This document shows, in pieces, positions 8,284-17,346 of a stretch of 64,000 bases of DNA (position 1 is the first letter of the stretch; the number at the start of each line of letters is the position of its first letter). The translations under genes were made by a program, and so were the position numbers. The DNA is from CAMYOC01 sp963704875. Its GTDB lineage: Bacteria; Pseudomonadota; Gammaproteobacteria; Steroidobacterales; XN24. The notes below the pieces were generated by a model. It searched no databases, was not told the origin of the DNA, and saw nothing but the letters and a program-made list of their open reading frames with translations. The stretch lies in assembly GCA_963704875.1 (NCBI GenBank), contig CAVPIA010000005.1, positions 434,001-498,000 on the forward strand, in the 5' to 3' direction.

Positions 8284-8936
8284 ACAAGCCGATAAGTGTT
8301 TTGCTGGCAGACGACCATACCCTGGTCAGAGAAATGCTGGTTGAACGTCTGCAAAGCGAGGCAGACATAGAGGTCGTGGCCAGCGTGGCCGATGCAGGGG
8401 AAGCCCTGCGAGTGGCCAGGGAGACGCAGCCGCAGGTTTTGCTGATGGACATCGACATGCCTGGGCGATCCCCGTTCGAGATCGCCGCGGAAATCAGAAA
8501 ATCGATGCCGTCATCGCGTGTGGTATTCCTCAGTGCACACATGAATGATCAATATATCGAACAGGCACTGGAATGCGAGGCAGCGGGTTATCTGACCAAG
8601 GATGAGCCGACCACGCGGGTGATCGAGGCGATCCGCGTAGTGGCCAGCGGTGCCACCCATTTTTCCAGCGCGGTCAGTGAGCGTATCGTCATCGATGAAC
8701 ACGGCGCGCACCTCAGTCGTGAACATCTGACCCGGTTGAAGTTGCTGACTCAGAGAGAACTGGAGGTGCTTGGTCACCTGGCGCAGGGCCTGCCCAAGAA
8801 GACTGTCGCGACCTTGATGGATATTTCGGTGAAGACGGTCGAAAAGCACTGCGATCACATCATGGAAAAGCTCGATATCCACGATCGGGTTCAGCTGGCA
8901 AGGTTTGCGATCCGTGAGGGACTCTCACAGCCCTGA
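8280..8936 (+). CDS. NarL/FixJ-type response regulator
   Basis: A 218-residue two-domain regulator. The receiver has the acidic pair LLADDH (Asp11, Asp12), phospho-acceptor Asp57 in LLMDIDMPG and the conserved Lys in YLTKDEP. The LuxR-type helix-turn-helix is at the C-terminus: LTQRELEVLGHLAQGLPKKT, then DISVKTVEKHCDHIMEKL. It overlaps the kinase gene by four bases and is surely its partner. The full set of phosphorylation residues here contrasts with the degenerate receiver on the kinase. Target genes cannot be read from the sequence; the nearest downstream genes (thrA-thrC) are separated by 145 bases and need not be related. Confidence 0.88.
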   Translation: MNKPISVLLADDHTLVREMLVERLQSEADIEVVASVADAGEALRVARETQPQVLLMDIDMPGRSPFEIAAEIRKSMPSSRVVFLSAHMNDQYIEQALECEAAGYLTKDEPTTRVIEAIRVVASGATHFSSAVSERIVIDEHGAHLSREHLTRLKLLTQRELEVLGHLAQGLPKKTVATLMDISVKTVEKHCDHIMEKLDIHDRVQLARFAIREGLSQP

Positions 8937-8949
8937 TCGGTGCTCTTGA

Positions 8950-8985
8950 TTGACCTTGTCAAATCTCCGGCCTAACCATGCCGGA
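8950..8985. promoter_or_regulatory. Palindrome and weak hairpin upstream of thrA
   Basis: In the 145-base gap before thrA, TTGAC-CTT-GTCAA (8950-8962) is a perfect 5-base palindrome with a 3-base centre, which could be a small operator. TCCGGC (8966-8971) and GCCGGA (8980-8985) form a weak hairpin with an 8-base loop. I see no Thr/Ile-rich leader peptide, so classical thr attenuation is not supported. Confidence 0.3.
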
Positions 8986-9081
8986 TGGCCCGGGATTCCT
9001 ACGTTGCTCTGCAGCATCTGTTGCCGTAATCTGACCGGTCTGGACCCGAATTGGGCGTGGTGTTGAAGGGCTGGTTTGCGC

Positions 9082-11547
9082 ATGTCAGTCAGAGCATGGT
9101 CGGTAAATAAATTCGGCGGCGGCAGCCTGGCCGGCGCGCAAGAGTTCCGCGCGGTGGCCCAGATTCTGATTGACGCTGGAGATGGCGCCCGTGCCGGGGT
9201 GGTCTCTGCGTCGGCGGGTATTACGGATCGACTGATGGCGCTGGTTGAGACGCCAGCGGCAGATGATGTTGACAGCCGCCTGCAGCGGATCCGTCAACAT
9301 CACCTTCGATTGGCAGATGAACTGCTTGACGGACCAGCTCGCGCTGAATATGTCGATGCGCTTGAGCAGGATCTCGATACCATCTCAGCGGTGATCCGGG
9401 CGGCGAGCCTGCTTGGCCGGTCCGCTCCGGAAGCCCGCAGCCTGGTGTCGGGGTTTGGCGAAGTATGGTCGGCACGTCTGCTCGCGGCGCATCTTGGCGA
9501 TCTGGGTGTCAACAGCCGTTGGCTGCATGCTGGCGAGATTCTGACGATACGCAATTCCGAGCTGGGACCGGTGGTGCTGTGGGATGAGAGTCGCGCTCGC
9601 CTGCGCGAGCGCTTGCCCGAAGACGACGCGGTGATCGTGGTGATCACCGGTTATGTCGCACGCGAAGAAACGGGTGTTCCGACGACCCTGGGTCGCAACG
9701 GCAGTGATTTCTCTGCCTCTATCTTCGGTCGTCTGCTCGATGCCAGCGAGATCGTGATCTGGACAGATGTGGACGGCGTGATGAGTGGCGACCCCCGTCG
9801 GGTCAACGAGGCGGCGGTGATTCCCGAGCTGTCTTATCACGAGGCGATGGAGCTGGCTTACTTCGGCGCCAAGGTCATCCATCCGAGGACGATGGGCCCG
9901 GCGGTGGAGAAGGGCATTCCGATCTACATCCGCAATACGTTTCGACCACAATCTCCGGGCACTCGTATATCGGCGGATGGCGGCGAAGGCAATCGTGTAA
10001 AGGGCATCTCGACCATAGACGGCATCGCGCTTATCAACCTTGAAGGCGCAGGCATGATAGGTGTCCCGGGCACCGCTGACCGGCTGTTCGGCGCGCTCAG
10101 AGAGTCGTCGATTTCGGTGGTAATGATTTCGCAGGGCAGTTCCGAACACTCAATCTGTTTCGCTGTGCCCGAGCAGGATGCCGAACGGGCGGCGCAGGTG
10201 GTCAGACACGCGTTCTCCAAGGAACTGGAGCAGGAGCAGATTCAGGGCGTCGATCTGACGCCGGCCTGCAGCATCCTGGCCGTGGTCGGAGATGGAATGC
10301 AGGGCATGCCTGGGATCGCGGCGACACTGTTTGAGGCCCTCGGCAGAGCGGGTGTAAACGTCCGCGCGATCGCCCAGGGGGCCTCGGAACGCAATATCTC
10401 CGCGGTAATTGATACCGAGGACGCGACCCGGGCGGTCAAGGCGGTTCATTCAGGATTCTACCTCTCGCCGCAGACTATTTCGGTGGGCGTTATCGGCTGC
10501 GGCACGGTTGGCGCCGCATTGCTGGAGCAGTTCGGCGCAGAGCTGTCGCGCTTGCGCCGGGATTTCAATGTTGATCTGCGGATTCGTGGCATCGCCAGCT
10601 CGCGCCGGATGTTGCTCGACGATCGTCGTCTGGACCCGGCCCGCTGGCAGTCCGACATGGCCGGTCAGGCGGAGGATATGGATCTGGACCGGTTCGTCAG
10701 CCATATCCACGCCGAGCATCTGCCCCATGCAGTGTTGATCGATTGCACTGCCGATCAGGGTATCGCCGAGCATTATGCCGCCTGGCTGGATCAGGGTATC
10801 CACCTGGTGACACCGAACAAGAAGGCCAACACGGGTTCGCTGGACTATTATCTGCGCCTCACGGAAGCGCGCCGCCGTGGCGGTTCGCGCTATCTCTACG
10901 AGACCACGGTAGGTGCCGGTCTGCCGATCGTCCACACCTTGCGCGATCTGCGCCAGACCGGTGATGCCATCCTTGCTATCGAAGGCGTCTTGTCCGGGAC
11001 GCTGGCTTATCTGTTCAACGTATATGACGGCAAGCGGCCGTTTTCCGAAATCGTGCGCGAGGCACGAGACAAGGGCTATACCGAGCCGGACCCACGCGAC
11101 GATCTGTCAGGAATGGATGTGGCGCGCAAGGTCGTGATCCTGGGCAGAGAGATGGGTCTGCCGCTGGAACTTTCGTCGGTGGATGTGGAATCGCTGGTGC
11201 CGCCGGGCCTGGAGCAGGGCGATGTCGAATCGTTTCTGGACGGTCTGGCGAAGCATGACGAGGGCTTCCTCGGCCGCCTGGAACAGGCGCAGGCCAGCGG
11301 TAAGGTGCTGCGCTATGTGGGCCGTCTGCAGCCAGGTGGACCGGTGAGCGTGCGTCTTGAGCAGCTGCCCGGAGATCACCCGTTTGCGCGAATCAACCTC
11401 ACCGACAACATTGTGCAATTCGTCACCCGGCGCTATCGCGAGAATCCCCTTATCGTCAGAGGCCCGGGCGCGGGTCCCGCGGTAACCGCAGCCGGTGTTT
11501 TTTCAGATTTACTCCGCTTGTGTGGAAATCTTGGAGCCAATCTCTGA
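9082..11547 (+). CDS. thrA: Bifunctional aspartate kinase/homoserine dehydrogenase
   Basis: An 821-residue fusion that catalyses the first (aspartate to aspartyl phosphate) and third (aspartate semialdehyde to homoserine) steps toward threonine. The kinase half has GRNGSDFSAS and WTDVDGVMSGDPRRV, followed by two ACT-type regulatory domains near residues 310-460. The dehydrogenase half starts near residue 468 with VGVIGCGTVGAALLEQF and includes VTPNKKANTG, YETTVGAGLPIVHTLRDL and SGTLAYLFN. At the N-terminus the usual KFGGTS motif reads KFGGGS. ATG 9082 is preceded by GAAGGG at a suitable distance; the TTG at 9076 is less likely. thrC follows after one base. MetL is the alternative name, but the thrC linkage favours ThrA. 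Confidence 0.92.
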   Translation: MSVRAWSVNKFGGGSLAGAQEFRAVAQILIDAGDGARAGVVSASAGITDRLMALVETPAADDVDSRLQRIRQHHLRLADELLDGPARAEYVDALEQDLDTISAVIRAASLLGRSAPEARSLVSGFGEVWSARLLAAHLGDLGVNSRWLHAGEILTIRNSELGPVVLWDESRARLRERLPEDDAVIVVITGYVAREETGVPTTLGRNGSDFSASIFGRLLDASEIVIWTDVDGVMSGDPRRVNEAAVIPELSYHEAMELAYFGAKVIHPRTMGPAVEKGIPIYIRNTFRPQSPGTRISADGGEGNRVKGISTIDGIALINLEGAGMIGVPGTADRLFGALRESSISVVMISQGSSEHSICFAVPEQDAERAAQVVRHAFSKELEQEQIQGVDLTPACSILAVVGDGMQGMPGIAATLFEALGRAGVNVRAIAQGASERNISAVIDTEDATRAVKAVHSGFYLSPQTISVGVIGCGTVGAALLEQFGAELSRLRRDFNVDLRIRGIASSRRMLLDDRRLDPARWQSDMAGQAEDMDLDRFVSHIHAEHLPHAVLIDCTADQGIAEHYAAWLDQGIHLVTPNKKANTGSLDYYLRLTEARRRGGSRYLYETTVGAGLPIVHTLRDLRQTGDAILAIEGVLSGTLAYLFNVYDGKRPFSEIVREARDKGYTEPDPRDDLSGMDVARKVVILGREMGLPLELSSVDVESLVPPGLEQGDVESFLDGLAKHDEGFLGRLEQAQASGKVLRYVGRLQPGGPVSVRLEQLPGDHPFARINLTDNIVQFVTRRYRENPLIVRGPGAGPAVTAAGVFSDLLRLCGNLGANL

Positions 11548-11548
11548 G

Positions 11549-12853
11549 ATGAGTCTGCGCTTCGTCAGCACGCGAAACACTGCAGGCGCGCCTGCGGTCA
11601 CCGCCTCTACCGCAATCCGCGCGGGTCTGGCTGATGACGGTGGTCTGTATGTGCCTACCGCGCTGCCGCGCCTGCATCCATCCGATTTCGACGCGGTCAC
11701 CAGCCCGGCAGAAGTAGCGAGGGTATTGCTTGCGCCGTTTTTTGACGGTGACCCGCTAGCCGACAAACTCGAGCAGATTTGCGCTGAGACGTTCCACTTC
11801 CCGTTGCCGCTGCAGCAACTGGACGATGGACCGGCCGTGCTTGAGTTGTTTCATGGGCCGACGGCGGCCTTCAAAGACATCGGCGCGGGGTTCCTGGCAG
11901 CCTGCATCCAACGCATCGAGGCCAGCGTGGAACGTCCGTTGACGGTGCTGGTCGCCACATCCGGTGACACGGGCAGCGCGGTTGCGGCGGCTTTCCATCG
12001 GCGACCCGGGATCGAAGTCACTATCCTGTTTCCCTCTGGCCTTGTTTCCTCGCGACAGGCACATCTGTTGTCGTGCTGGGATGGCAACGTACGTACCTAT
12101 GCGGTAGACGGCGTTTTTGATGATTGCCAACGCATGGTCAAAGATGCGTTTGCCGATACCCAGATCACTGCGTCGCGTCGGCTTAGTTCCGCCAACAGTA
12201 TCAACATCGGCCGCCTGCTGCCGCAAATGGTTTACTACGCGACTGCCTCATTGCACGCCTACAGACATGGACTGGCGCCGCCAGGCTTCATCATTCCGAG
12301 CGGCAATCTGGGGAATGCTTTCGCCTGCCTGATGGCGCGAGAGATTGGTCTGCCGATCGGTGATGTGATACTCGCCACCAACGCCAATCTGACGATGGCG
12401 GAGTATCTGGATAGTGGTGAATGGCGGCCGCGCGGTTCGGTGGCGACGCTGGCGTCCGCGATGGATGTCGGTGATCCGAGCAACATGGAGCGCGTGTTCT
12501 GGCGCTTCAGTGATCATGCGGGAGTCAGCGCGGCGCTGAAGGTCATTGCCATAGACGACCCGGCGATACGCTCGGCGATCCGTCAGGGGCCACAACGCTG
12601 GGGGCAGATCTGGTGTCCGCACACGGCAACCGCGATCAGCGCATGGGAGCAATTGCCGGCATCTGTTCAGGCTCGACCCTGGATTGCGGTGGCCACCGCG
12701 CATCCCGCCAAGTTCAACGATATCGTTGAACCACTGATCGGCGAAGAGGTTCCGCTGCCGGCAGAAATGCAGCGACTGCTGGCACTGCCGGCGAGGGCCG
12801 ACAGCATGCGCGCAGAACCCGGTGCGCTGCGCGATGCCCTGATGCGGGGCTAG
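11549..12853 (+). CDS. thrC: Threonine synthase
   Basis: A 434-residue PLP enzyme that converts O-phosphohomoserine to threonine. The N-terminus MSLRFVSTRN and GLADDGGLYVP is standard for the family. The PLP lysine lies in GPTAAFKDIGAGF; the phosphate-binding region includes VATSGDTGSAVAAAF, and SANSINIGRLLPQMVYY is also conserved. ATG 11549 comes one base after the thrA stop, giving a tight thrA-thrC operon. The homoserine kinase gene thrB, usually between them in enterics, is absent here. The stop TAG shares the CTAG palindrome at 12850-12853 with the stop of the convergent small gene. Confidence 0.93.
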   Translation: MSLRFVSTRNTAGAPAVTASTAIRAGLADDGGLYVPTALPRLHPSDFDAVTSPAEVARVLLAPFFDGDPLADKLEQICAETFHFPLPLQQLDDGPAVLELFHGPTAAFKDIGAGFLAACIQRIEASVERPLTVLVATSGDTGSAVAAAFHRRPGIEVTILFPSGLVSSRQAHLLSCWDGNVRTYAVDGVFDDCQRMVKDAFADTQITASRRLSSANSINIGRLLPQMVYYATASLHAYRHGLAPPGFIIPSGNLGNAFACLMAREIGLPIGDVILATNANLTMAEYLDSGEWRPRGSVATLASAMDVGDPSNMERVFWRFSDHAGVSAALKVIAIDDPAIRSAIRQGPQRWGQIWCPHTATAISAWEQLPASVQARPWIAVATAHPAKFNDIVEPLIGEEVPLPAEMQRLLALPARADSMRAEPGALRDALMRG

Positions 12854-13107
12854 TCGTCGTCCCTGTCCTTATCCCTGGCATCATCTCTCTGATGATCGCC
12901 ATTCTTTTCGCGATCCTGGTCGCGGCGGGAAGGCCGGTGGTGATGACCGTCGCGCTTGTGCCTGTTCCTGGGCTGATCTGAGTCCCTGCGTAGCTTCTTC
13001 AGTGGTCGCTCGCCCTTGTCCAGATCGTCCTGGATGTCGTAGTCGTCGGTGGTGTCATCGTCTGCATCGTCTGACTCAGATCCAGGGACAGTGTAATGTT
13101 TGCCCAT
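12850..13107 (-). CDS. Small Asp/Arg-rich, probably disordered protein
   Basis: I do not recognise a family. The 85-residue product starts MGKHYTVPGS at an ATG (13107) with GGAG nine bases upstream, which decides this start over the much longer frame to 13635. By count 24 residues are Asp, 13 Arg and 7 Lys, with almost no hydrophobic residues. The first third is acidic (ESDDADDDTTDDYDIQDD); the rest mixes R/K, H and D (HHHRPSRRDQDREKNG, then RDDARDKDRDDD). It must be unstructured on its own; a nucleic-acid, metal or protein-chaperoning role is only a guess. Its stop overlaps that of thrC. Composition bias means a spurious frame cannot be excluded, but the ribosome-binding site supports it. 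Confidence 0.5.
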   Translation of the reverse strand: MGKHYTVPGSESDDADDDTTDDYDIQDDLDKGERPLKKLRRDSDQPRNRHKRDGHHHRPSRRDQDREKNGDHQRDDARDKDRDDD

Positions 13108-13347
13108 GACTTGTCTCCGCATTCCGGTCCGAGGTCTCGCGACCATTAAGTCGTCTGTGCCGCCGCCCCGCGGGTCCCGGCACATCTCGAAATTACCTCG
13201 CGGTGTTGGACTGTCAAGGGTTTTCTTGCCAACCCGCCTGGCGGGACCGGTAAGACACAGACGCCGGACCGGCAGCAGAGCCATACAGGCACCCCTGCTG
13301 ATAAAGGAAAGGGCGCCTCTGAGGGTCTGTCCACGCCAGGCCGCTCG

Positions 13348-14346
13348 ATGAGCGCCCCGGTTCTGGTGACCGGTGCGACCGGCTTCATAGGTGCCAGACT
13401 GGTATCCCGATTGCGCGCCGATGGGCAACAGGTGCGCGCATTGGTCTTGCCCGGAGATCCAGTACCGGCAGAGTGGGATTCGGATGTAGAAGTGATTCCT
13501 GGAGACATTGCTGAACCGGCGGACGTCCGCCGCGCCGTTACCGGCGCTGAGCGCGTGTTTCATCTGGCCGCGGTAGTCGGGGACTGGGGTCCTGAAACGC
13601 TGTTCCGTCGGGTCACAGTCGAGGGAACCCGTCATCTACTTGCAATCGCTGGTGAGCATGATGCTCAGGTCATATTGGCATCCAGCATCGTCGTCTACGG
13701 CGACCGCCTGGGTCGTCAGCGCTGCGACGAAGAGGTGCCACACGGCAAACCATATGGGCCTTACAGTCGCGCCAAGCAGATGCAGGAAGTACTGGCGCGC
13801 GAGCAGATCGACCGTGGCGCGGATATCCGTATCGTCAGGCCGGCGAATGTGTATGGCGCAGGTAGCCGGAACTGGGTCGACGAAGTGATTCGGGTGCTGG
13901 CCAGCGGGGCGCCCACGCTTGTCGACGGCGGCGTGCAGGACGCCGGACTCGTGCATGTAGAGAATGTCGTCGATGTCATGCTGCGCGCGGCTTCAGAGCG
14001 CGCCGCAGCCGGGATGGTGTTCAATGCCTGTGACGAATTGGGAGTCAGCTGGAAGGAGTATTTCAGTGACCTGGCCACCGCCTCCGGAGCGAGCAGGCCG
14101 GGTTCAGTGCCAGGATGGCTGGCCTGGCCGCTGGCGACCGTCATGGAGCGAATCTGGCGGATGGTCGGATCGCGTAGCCGGCCGGCGCTGACCCGGGAAG
14201 CGATTCACCTGATCAGTTCCAATCACCGGGTACCGGCGACGCGTGCCCGGGAGCAACTCGGGCACAAGCGTTTGCTCGATTACAACGCCGCAATGGACGA
14301 GATCGCCGGCTATTTGCAGCAAGCCAGGCGCGGCGAAAAGCGTTAG
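13348..14346 (+). CDS. Extended SDR, NAD-dependent epimerase/dehydratase
   Basis: A 332-residue extended short-chain dehydrogenase. The Rossmann motif VLVTGATGFIGARLV opens the protein; VFHLAAVVGDWG is the NAD-binding strand and YGPYSRAKQMQE carries the catalytic Tyr-x-x-x-Lys. RPANVYGAG is the substrate-side motif. Family members act on nucleotide sugars, steroids or dihydroflavonols; the sequence does not say which. The C-terminal WLAWPLATVMERIWRMV and TREAIHLIS resemble 3-beta-hydroxysteroid dehydrogenase-like members. The gene ends convergently with spuH, overlapping by four bases, so it is not part of the polyamine operon. Confidence 0.82.
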   Translation: MSAPVLVTGATGFIGARLVSRLRADGQQVRALVLPGDPVPAEWDSDVEVIPGDIAEPADVRRAVTGAERVFHLAAVVGDWGPETLFRRVTVEGTRHLLAIAGEHDAQVILASSIVVYGDRLGRQRCDEEVPHGKPYGPYSRAKQMQEVLAREQIDRGADIRIVRPANVYGAGSRNWVDEVIRVLASGAPTLVDGGVQDAGLVHVENVVDVMLRAASERAAAGMVFNACDELGVSWKEYFSDLATASGASRPGSVPGWLAWPLATVMERIWRMVGSRSRPALTREAIHLISSNHRVPATRAREQLGHKRLLDYNAAMDEIAGYLQQARRGEKR

Positions 14347-15185
14347 CCTGCTGTTTCGGCCTTGGCCATCTGCATGTCTCGCTCCCTGGCTCGACGCTGA
14401 TGTGCAAGCACGACGCCGGCGATAATCGTGCCAATGGCGACCAATGCCACCAGGATAGTCGCCAGGGCGTTGATTTCGGGGCTGACACCCAGACGCACCT
14501 TGGAGAAAATCACCATCGGCAGCGTGCTGGAGCCCGGTCCTGACACGAAGCTGGCGATCACCAGATCATCCAGCGACAGGGTGAAGGACAATAACCATCC
14601 GGCCACCAGGGCCGGAGCGATAATCGGCAGCGTGATGAGGAAGAAGATCTTTGCCGGTCGTGCACCGAGGTCCAGCGCAGCCTCTTCTATCGACTCGTCC
14701 ATGTCCGACAGTCGCGACTGGATGATCACCGCCACATAGGCCATCGAGAACGTGATGTGGGCGATGGTGATAGTGAGGAAACCACGGCCTGCCGGCCAGC
14801 CGAAAGCGGCCTCCATCGCAACGAACAACAACAGCAGCGAGAGGCCGGTAATCACCTCCGGCATCACTAATGGCGCCATCACCATGCCGGTGAACAGGGT
14901 GCGCCCGCGGAACCGGCGGAAACGTGCGATGACGAATCCGGCGATGGTGCCCAACGCGACCGCGGCGGTCGCATTCAAGGTGGCGATACGCAGGCTGATC
15001 CATGCCGCCTGCAGGATCTGATCGTTTTCCAGCAGGGCGCCATACCAGTGGGTCGAGAACCCGGCCCATACCGTGACCAGTTTCGACTTGTTGAAGGAGA
15101 ACACAATCAACGAGACGATGGGCGCGTAGAGGAAGACGAACCCGAGGATCATCGCAGTCGGCACAAAGAACCTTCGCTGGTTCAC
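14343..15185 (-). CDS. spuH: Polyamine ABC transporter permease (PotI/SpuH type)
   Basis: A 280-residue inner-membrane permease with six predicted helices (first at ILGFVFLYAPIVSLIVFSF). The cytoplasmic EAA loop is EEAALDLGARPAKIFFLITL, which contacts the ATPase. It pairs with the upstream permease SpuG; start and stop overlap by four bases (ATGA type). Order and similarity match the Pseudomonas putrescine system SpuDFGH and the enteric PotFGHI. It is the last gene of a seven-gene minus-strand operon. Confidence 0.9.
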   Translation of the reverse strand: MNQRRFFVPTAMILGFVFLYAPIVSLIVFSFNKSKLVTVWAGFSTHWYGALLENDQILQAAWISLRIATLNATAAVALGTIAGFVIARFRRFRGRTLFTGMVMAPLVMPEVITGLSLLLLFVAMEAAFGWPAGRGFLTITIAHITFSMAYVAVIIQSRLSDMDESIEEAALDLGARPAKIFFLITLPIIAPALVAGWLLSFTLSLDDLVIASFVSGPGSSTLPMVIFSKVRLGVSPEINALATILVALVAIGTIIAGVVLAHQRRARERDMQMAKAETAG

Positions 15186-16186
15186 GATTTGGCCTCGGCC
15201 GCTCTGGACTGGTTGTACTGAAACAGCACGATCGGAATCACCAGTAACAACAACAGAGCAATCGCTACCGCCGATGCCACCGGCCAGTCCCGATTGGCGA
15301 AAAATTCATCCCACAACACGCGACCGATCATCAGTGTGTCCGGGCCACCCAGCAGGGCAGGGATAACAAACTCGCCCACCGCCGGGATAAAGACCAGCAT
15401 CGAGCCCGCAAGGATACCTGGCATCGATAGCGGCAATGTGACCTTGAGGAATGCCTTGGACGGTCTGCAACCCAGATCCGCGGCGGCCTCAAGCAAGGTG
15501 CCGTCGAGCTTCTCCAGGTTGGCGTAGAGCGGCAGGATCATAAACGGCAAATAGGAATACACGATACCCAGATAGACAGCGAAGTCGGTCTGCAACATGA
15601 CCAGCGGCGTATCGATGATCCCGGTAGCGATCAGGAAATTATTGATCAGGCCATTGGTTTTCAGGATGCCGATCCAGGCATAAACCCGGATCAGGAACGA
15701 GGTCCAGAACGGCAGGATCACCAGCATCAGCAGCAGCACCCGACGATCAGGGCGGGCGCGGGCAATGCCGTATGCCATCGGATAGCCGATCAACAAGCAC
15801 ACAAACGTTGAAACGGCCGCGATCTTCACCGAGTTCAGGTACGCGTTCCAATACAGGGAGTCCTGAATCAGATATTGATAGTTACCCAGATTGAGTCTGA
15901 TATTCAGGTATTTATGCTCGACCCAGTACCACAATGAGGTATAAGGCGGCTGCGCGATCTCGGTTTCAGCAAGCGAGATCTTCAGCACAATCACAAACGG
16001 GATCAGGAAAAACGCCAGCAGCCAGAGATACGGGATGCCGATCACCCCGGTCCGACCCAATCCTCTGAGCCGTCGCAGCACGGCCTGCAGGAACTCCTTT
16101 AGCCCGAACAGGCTGAGGCGCTTCACCGCGGTACTGGCGGTCTGGTTGACGCCCTTGGTCAGAGCGGGCGTCCCCCGGTTGCTCAT
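15182..16186 (-). CDS. spuG: Polyamine ABC transporter permease (PotH/SpuG type)
   Basis: A 334-residue permease. A cytoplasmic N-terminal extension of about 50 residues precedes the first helix (IPYLWLLAFFLIPFVIVLKI). The EAA loop reads EAAADLGCRPSKAFLKVTL. The large second loop (YKYLNIRLNLGNYQYLI region) is typical of PotH. It is coupled to spuF upstream and spuH downstream by four-base overlaps, so subunits are likely made in equal amounts. Substrate (putrescine, possibly spermidine) is inferred from the operon. Confidence 0.9.
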   Translation of the reverse strand: MSNRGTPALTKGVNQTASTAVKRLSLFGLKEFLQAVLRRLRGLGRTGVIGIPYLWLLAFFLIPFVIVLKISLAETEIAQPPYTSLWYWVEHKYLNIRLNLGNYQYLIQDSLYWNAYLNSVKIAAVSTFVCLLIGYPMAYGIARARPDRRVLLLMLVILPFWTSFLIRVYAWIGILKTNGLINNFLIATGIIDTPLVMLQTDFAVYLGIVYSYLPFMILPLYANLEKLDGTLLEAAADLGCRPSKAFLKVTLPLSMPGILAGSMLVFIPAVGEFVIPALLGGPDTLMIGRVLWDEFFANRDWPVASAVAIALLLLLVIPIVLFQYNQSRAAEAKS

Positions 16187-17325
16187 TTGGTCACCACCAC
16201 CGGACTGGAGGCGTCCCAGTACAGATACACGTGTTCATCCCAGAGGATGCGTTCGGGGTTGCCCCGCATCAGGTTCGGCTGGGTAATCCTGACGATTTTT
16301 CCGGAGGACAGTTTCACCAGATAGGTGGAGAAATCACCCATATACGCGACTTCGTCGACGACCCCGGAAATGCAATTGTGTTCTTTCCCCGGATCCTCGC
16401 GTGAGATGTGCATCTTCTCGGGCCGGATCGCGGCCCACACAGCGGCGTCCGGACCCGCGCTGACGCCATGATTCACCCATATGTCGGTTCCGGCTTCGGC
16501 CGAATGAATAACGACATGGTCCGGTTCGTCGACGGTCATCTTGCCGGCAAAAATGTTCACCGAACCGATGAAGTCGGCGACGAAACGACTCTGCGGGAAT
16601 TCGTAGATATCCGTGGGCGTGCCGACCTGGATAAGCTCGCCTTCATCCATCACCCCGATGCGTGTCGCCAGCGTCATCGCTTCCTGCTGGTCATGGGTAA
16701 CGACAATAAAGGTGACTCCAACCTGCTCCTGGATGTTCATCAGTTCGAACTGGGTGTGTTCACGCAGTTTCTTGTCGAGGGCGGCCAGTGGCTCATCCAG
16801 CAGCAGCAGTTTCGGCTGCTTGATCAGGCTGCGAGCCAGTGCGACACGTTGTCGCTGACCACCGGAAAGCTGGTGCGGTTTGCGCTTGCCGAACTGGCCC
16901 AGCTTGACCAGATCGAGCATATCCCGGGTCCTTTCGCGAACGACCCCGGCAGACAGTTTTTCCTGCTTGAGACCGAATGCGACGTTCTGTTCCACATTCA
17001 TGTGCGGGAACAGCGCGTATGACTGGAACATCATGTTGACCGGCCGTTCGTAGGGAGGTATGTCCGCCATGTCCACACCGTCTATCAGGATGCGTCCGCT
17101 GGTCGGCTGTTCGAACCCGGCAAGCATCCTCAGCAGGGTGCTCTTGCCGCAGCCAGAAGCACCCAGAAGGCAAAACAACTCCTTTCGATAGATATCCAGC
17201 GAAAGCTCGTAGACGGCGACAAAATCGCCGAATTTCTTGCCCACTCGCTCGATCTGAACGTACGGCGTCTCATTGGAGTCACGCCACGGCTGAAACACGG
17301 TCGGAGCTTTTTCGCTTTCTGCCAT
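16183..17325 (-). CDS. spuF: Polyamine ABC transporter ATPase (PotG/SpuF type)
   Basis: A 380-residue ATP-binding subunit. Walker A is LGASGCGKSTLLRML near residue 54, the signature is HQLSGGQRQRVALARSL, Walker B is LLLLDEPLAALD and the switch His is in VVTHDQQEAMTL. A C-terminal TOBE-type domain (from about residue 290) is present, as in PotG and PotA. It drives uptake through SpuG/SpuH. It is separated from the binding-protein gene by 63 bases that contain a strong hairpin, while its stop overlaps spuG. Confidence 0.93.
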   Translation of the reverse strand: MAESEKAPTVFQPWRDSNETPYVQIERVGKKFGDFVAVYELSLDIYRKELFCLLGASGCGKSTLLRMLAGFEQPTSGRILIDGVDMADIPPYERPVNMMFQSYALFPHMNVEQNVAFGLKQEKLSAGVVRERTRDMLDLVKLGQFGKRKPHQLSGGQRQRVALARSLIKQPKLLLLDEPLAALDKKLREHTQFELMNIQEQVGVTFIVVTHDQQEAMTLATRIGVMDEGELIQVGTPTDIYEFPQSRFVADFIGSVNIFAGKMTVDEPDHVVIHSAEAGTDIWVNHGVSAGPDAAVWAAIRPEKMHISREDPGKEHNCISGVVDEVAYMGDFSTYLVKLSSGKIVRITQPNLMRGNPERILWDEHVYLYWDASSPVVVTK

Positions 17326-17346
17326 GGCTACCTCGGCGAGCAGGAG

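Noticed and set aside
9001..9081. Threonine attenuation leader upstream of thrA
   Set aside because: No short frame with repeated Thr/Ile codons and no terminator/antiterminator pair could be found.
13108..13635. Long N-terminal extension of the small Asp/Arg-rich frame
   Set aside because: The extension runs antisense into the SDR gene, is compositionally unlike the rest, and the internal ATG has a good ribosome-binding site.
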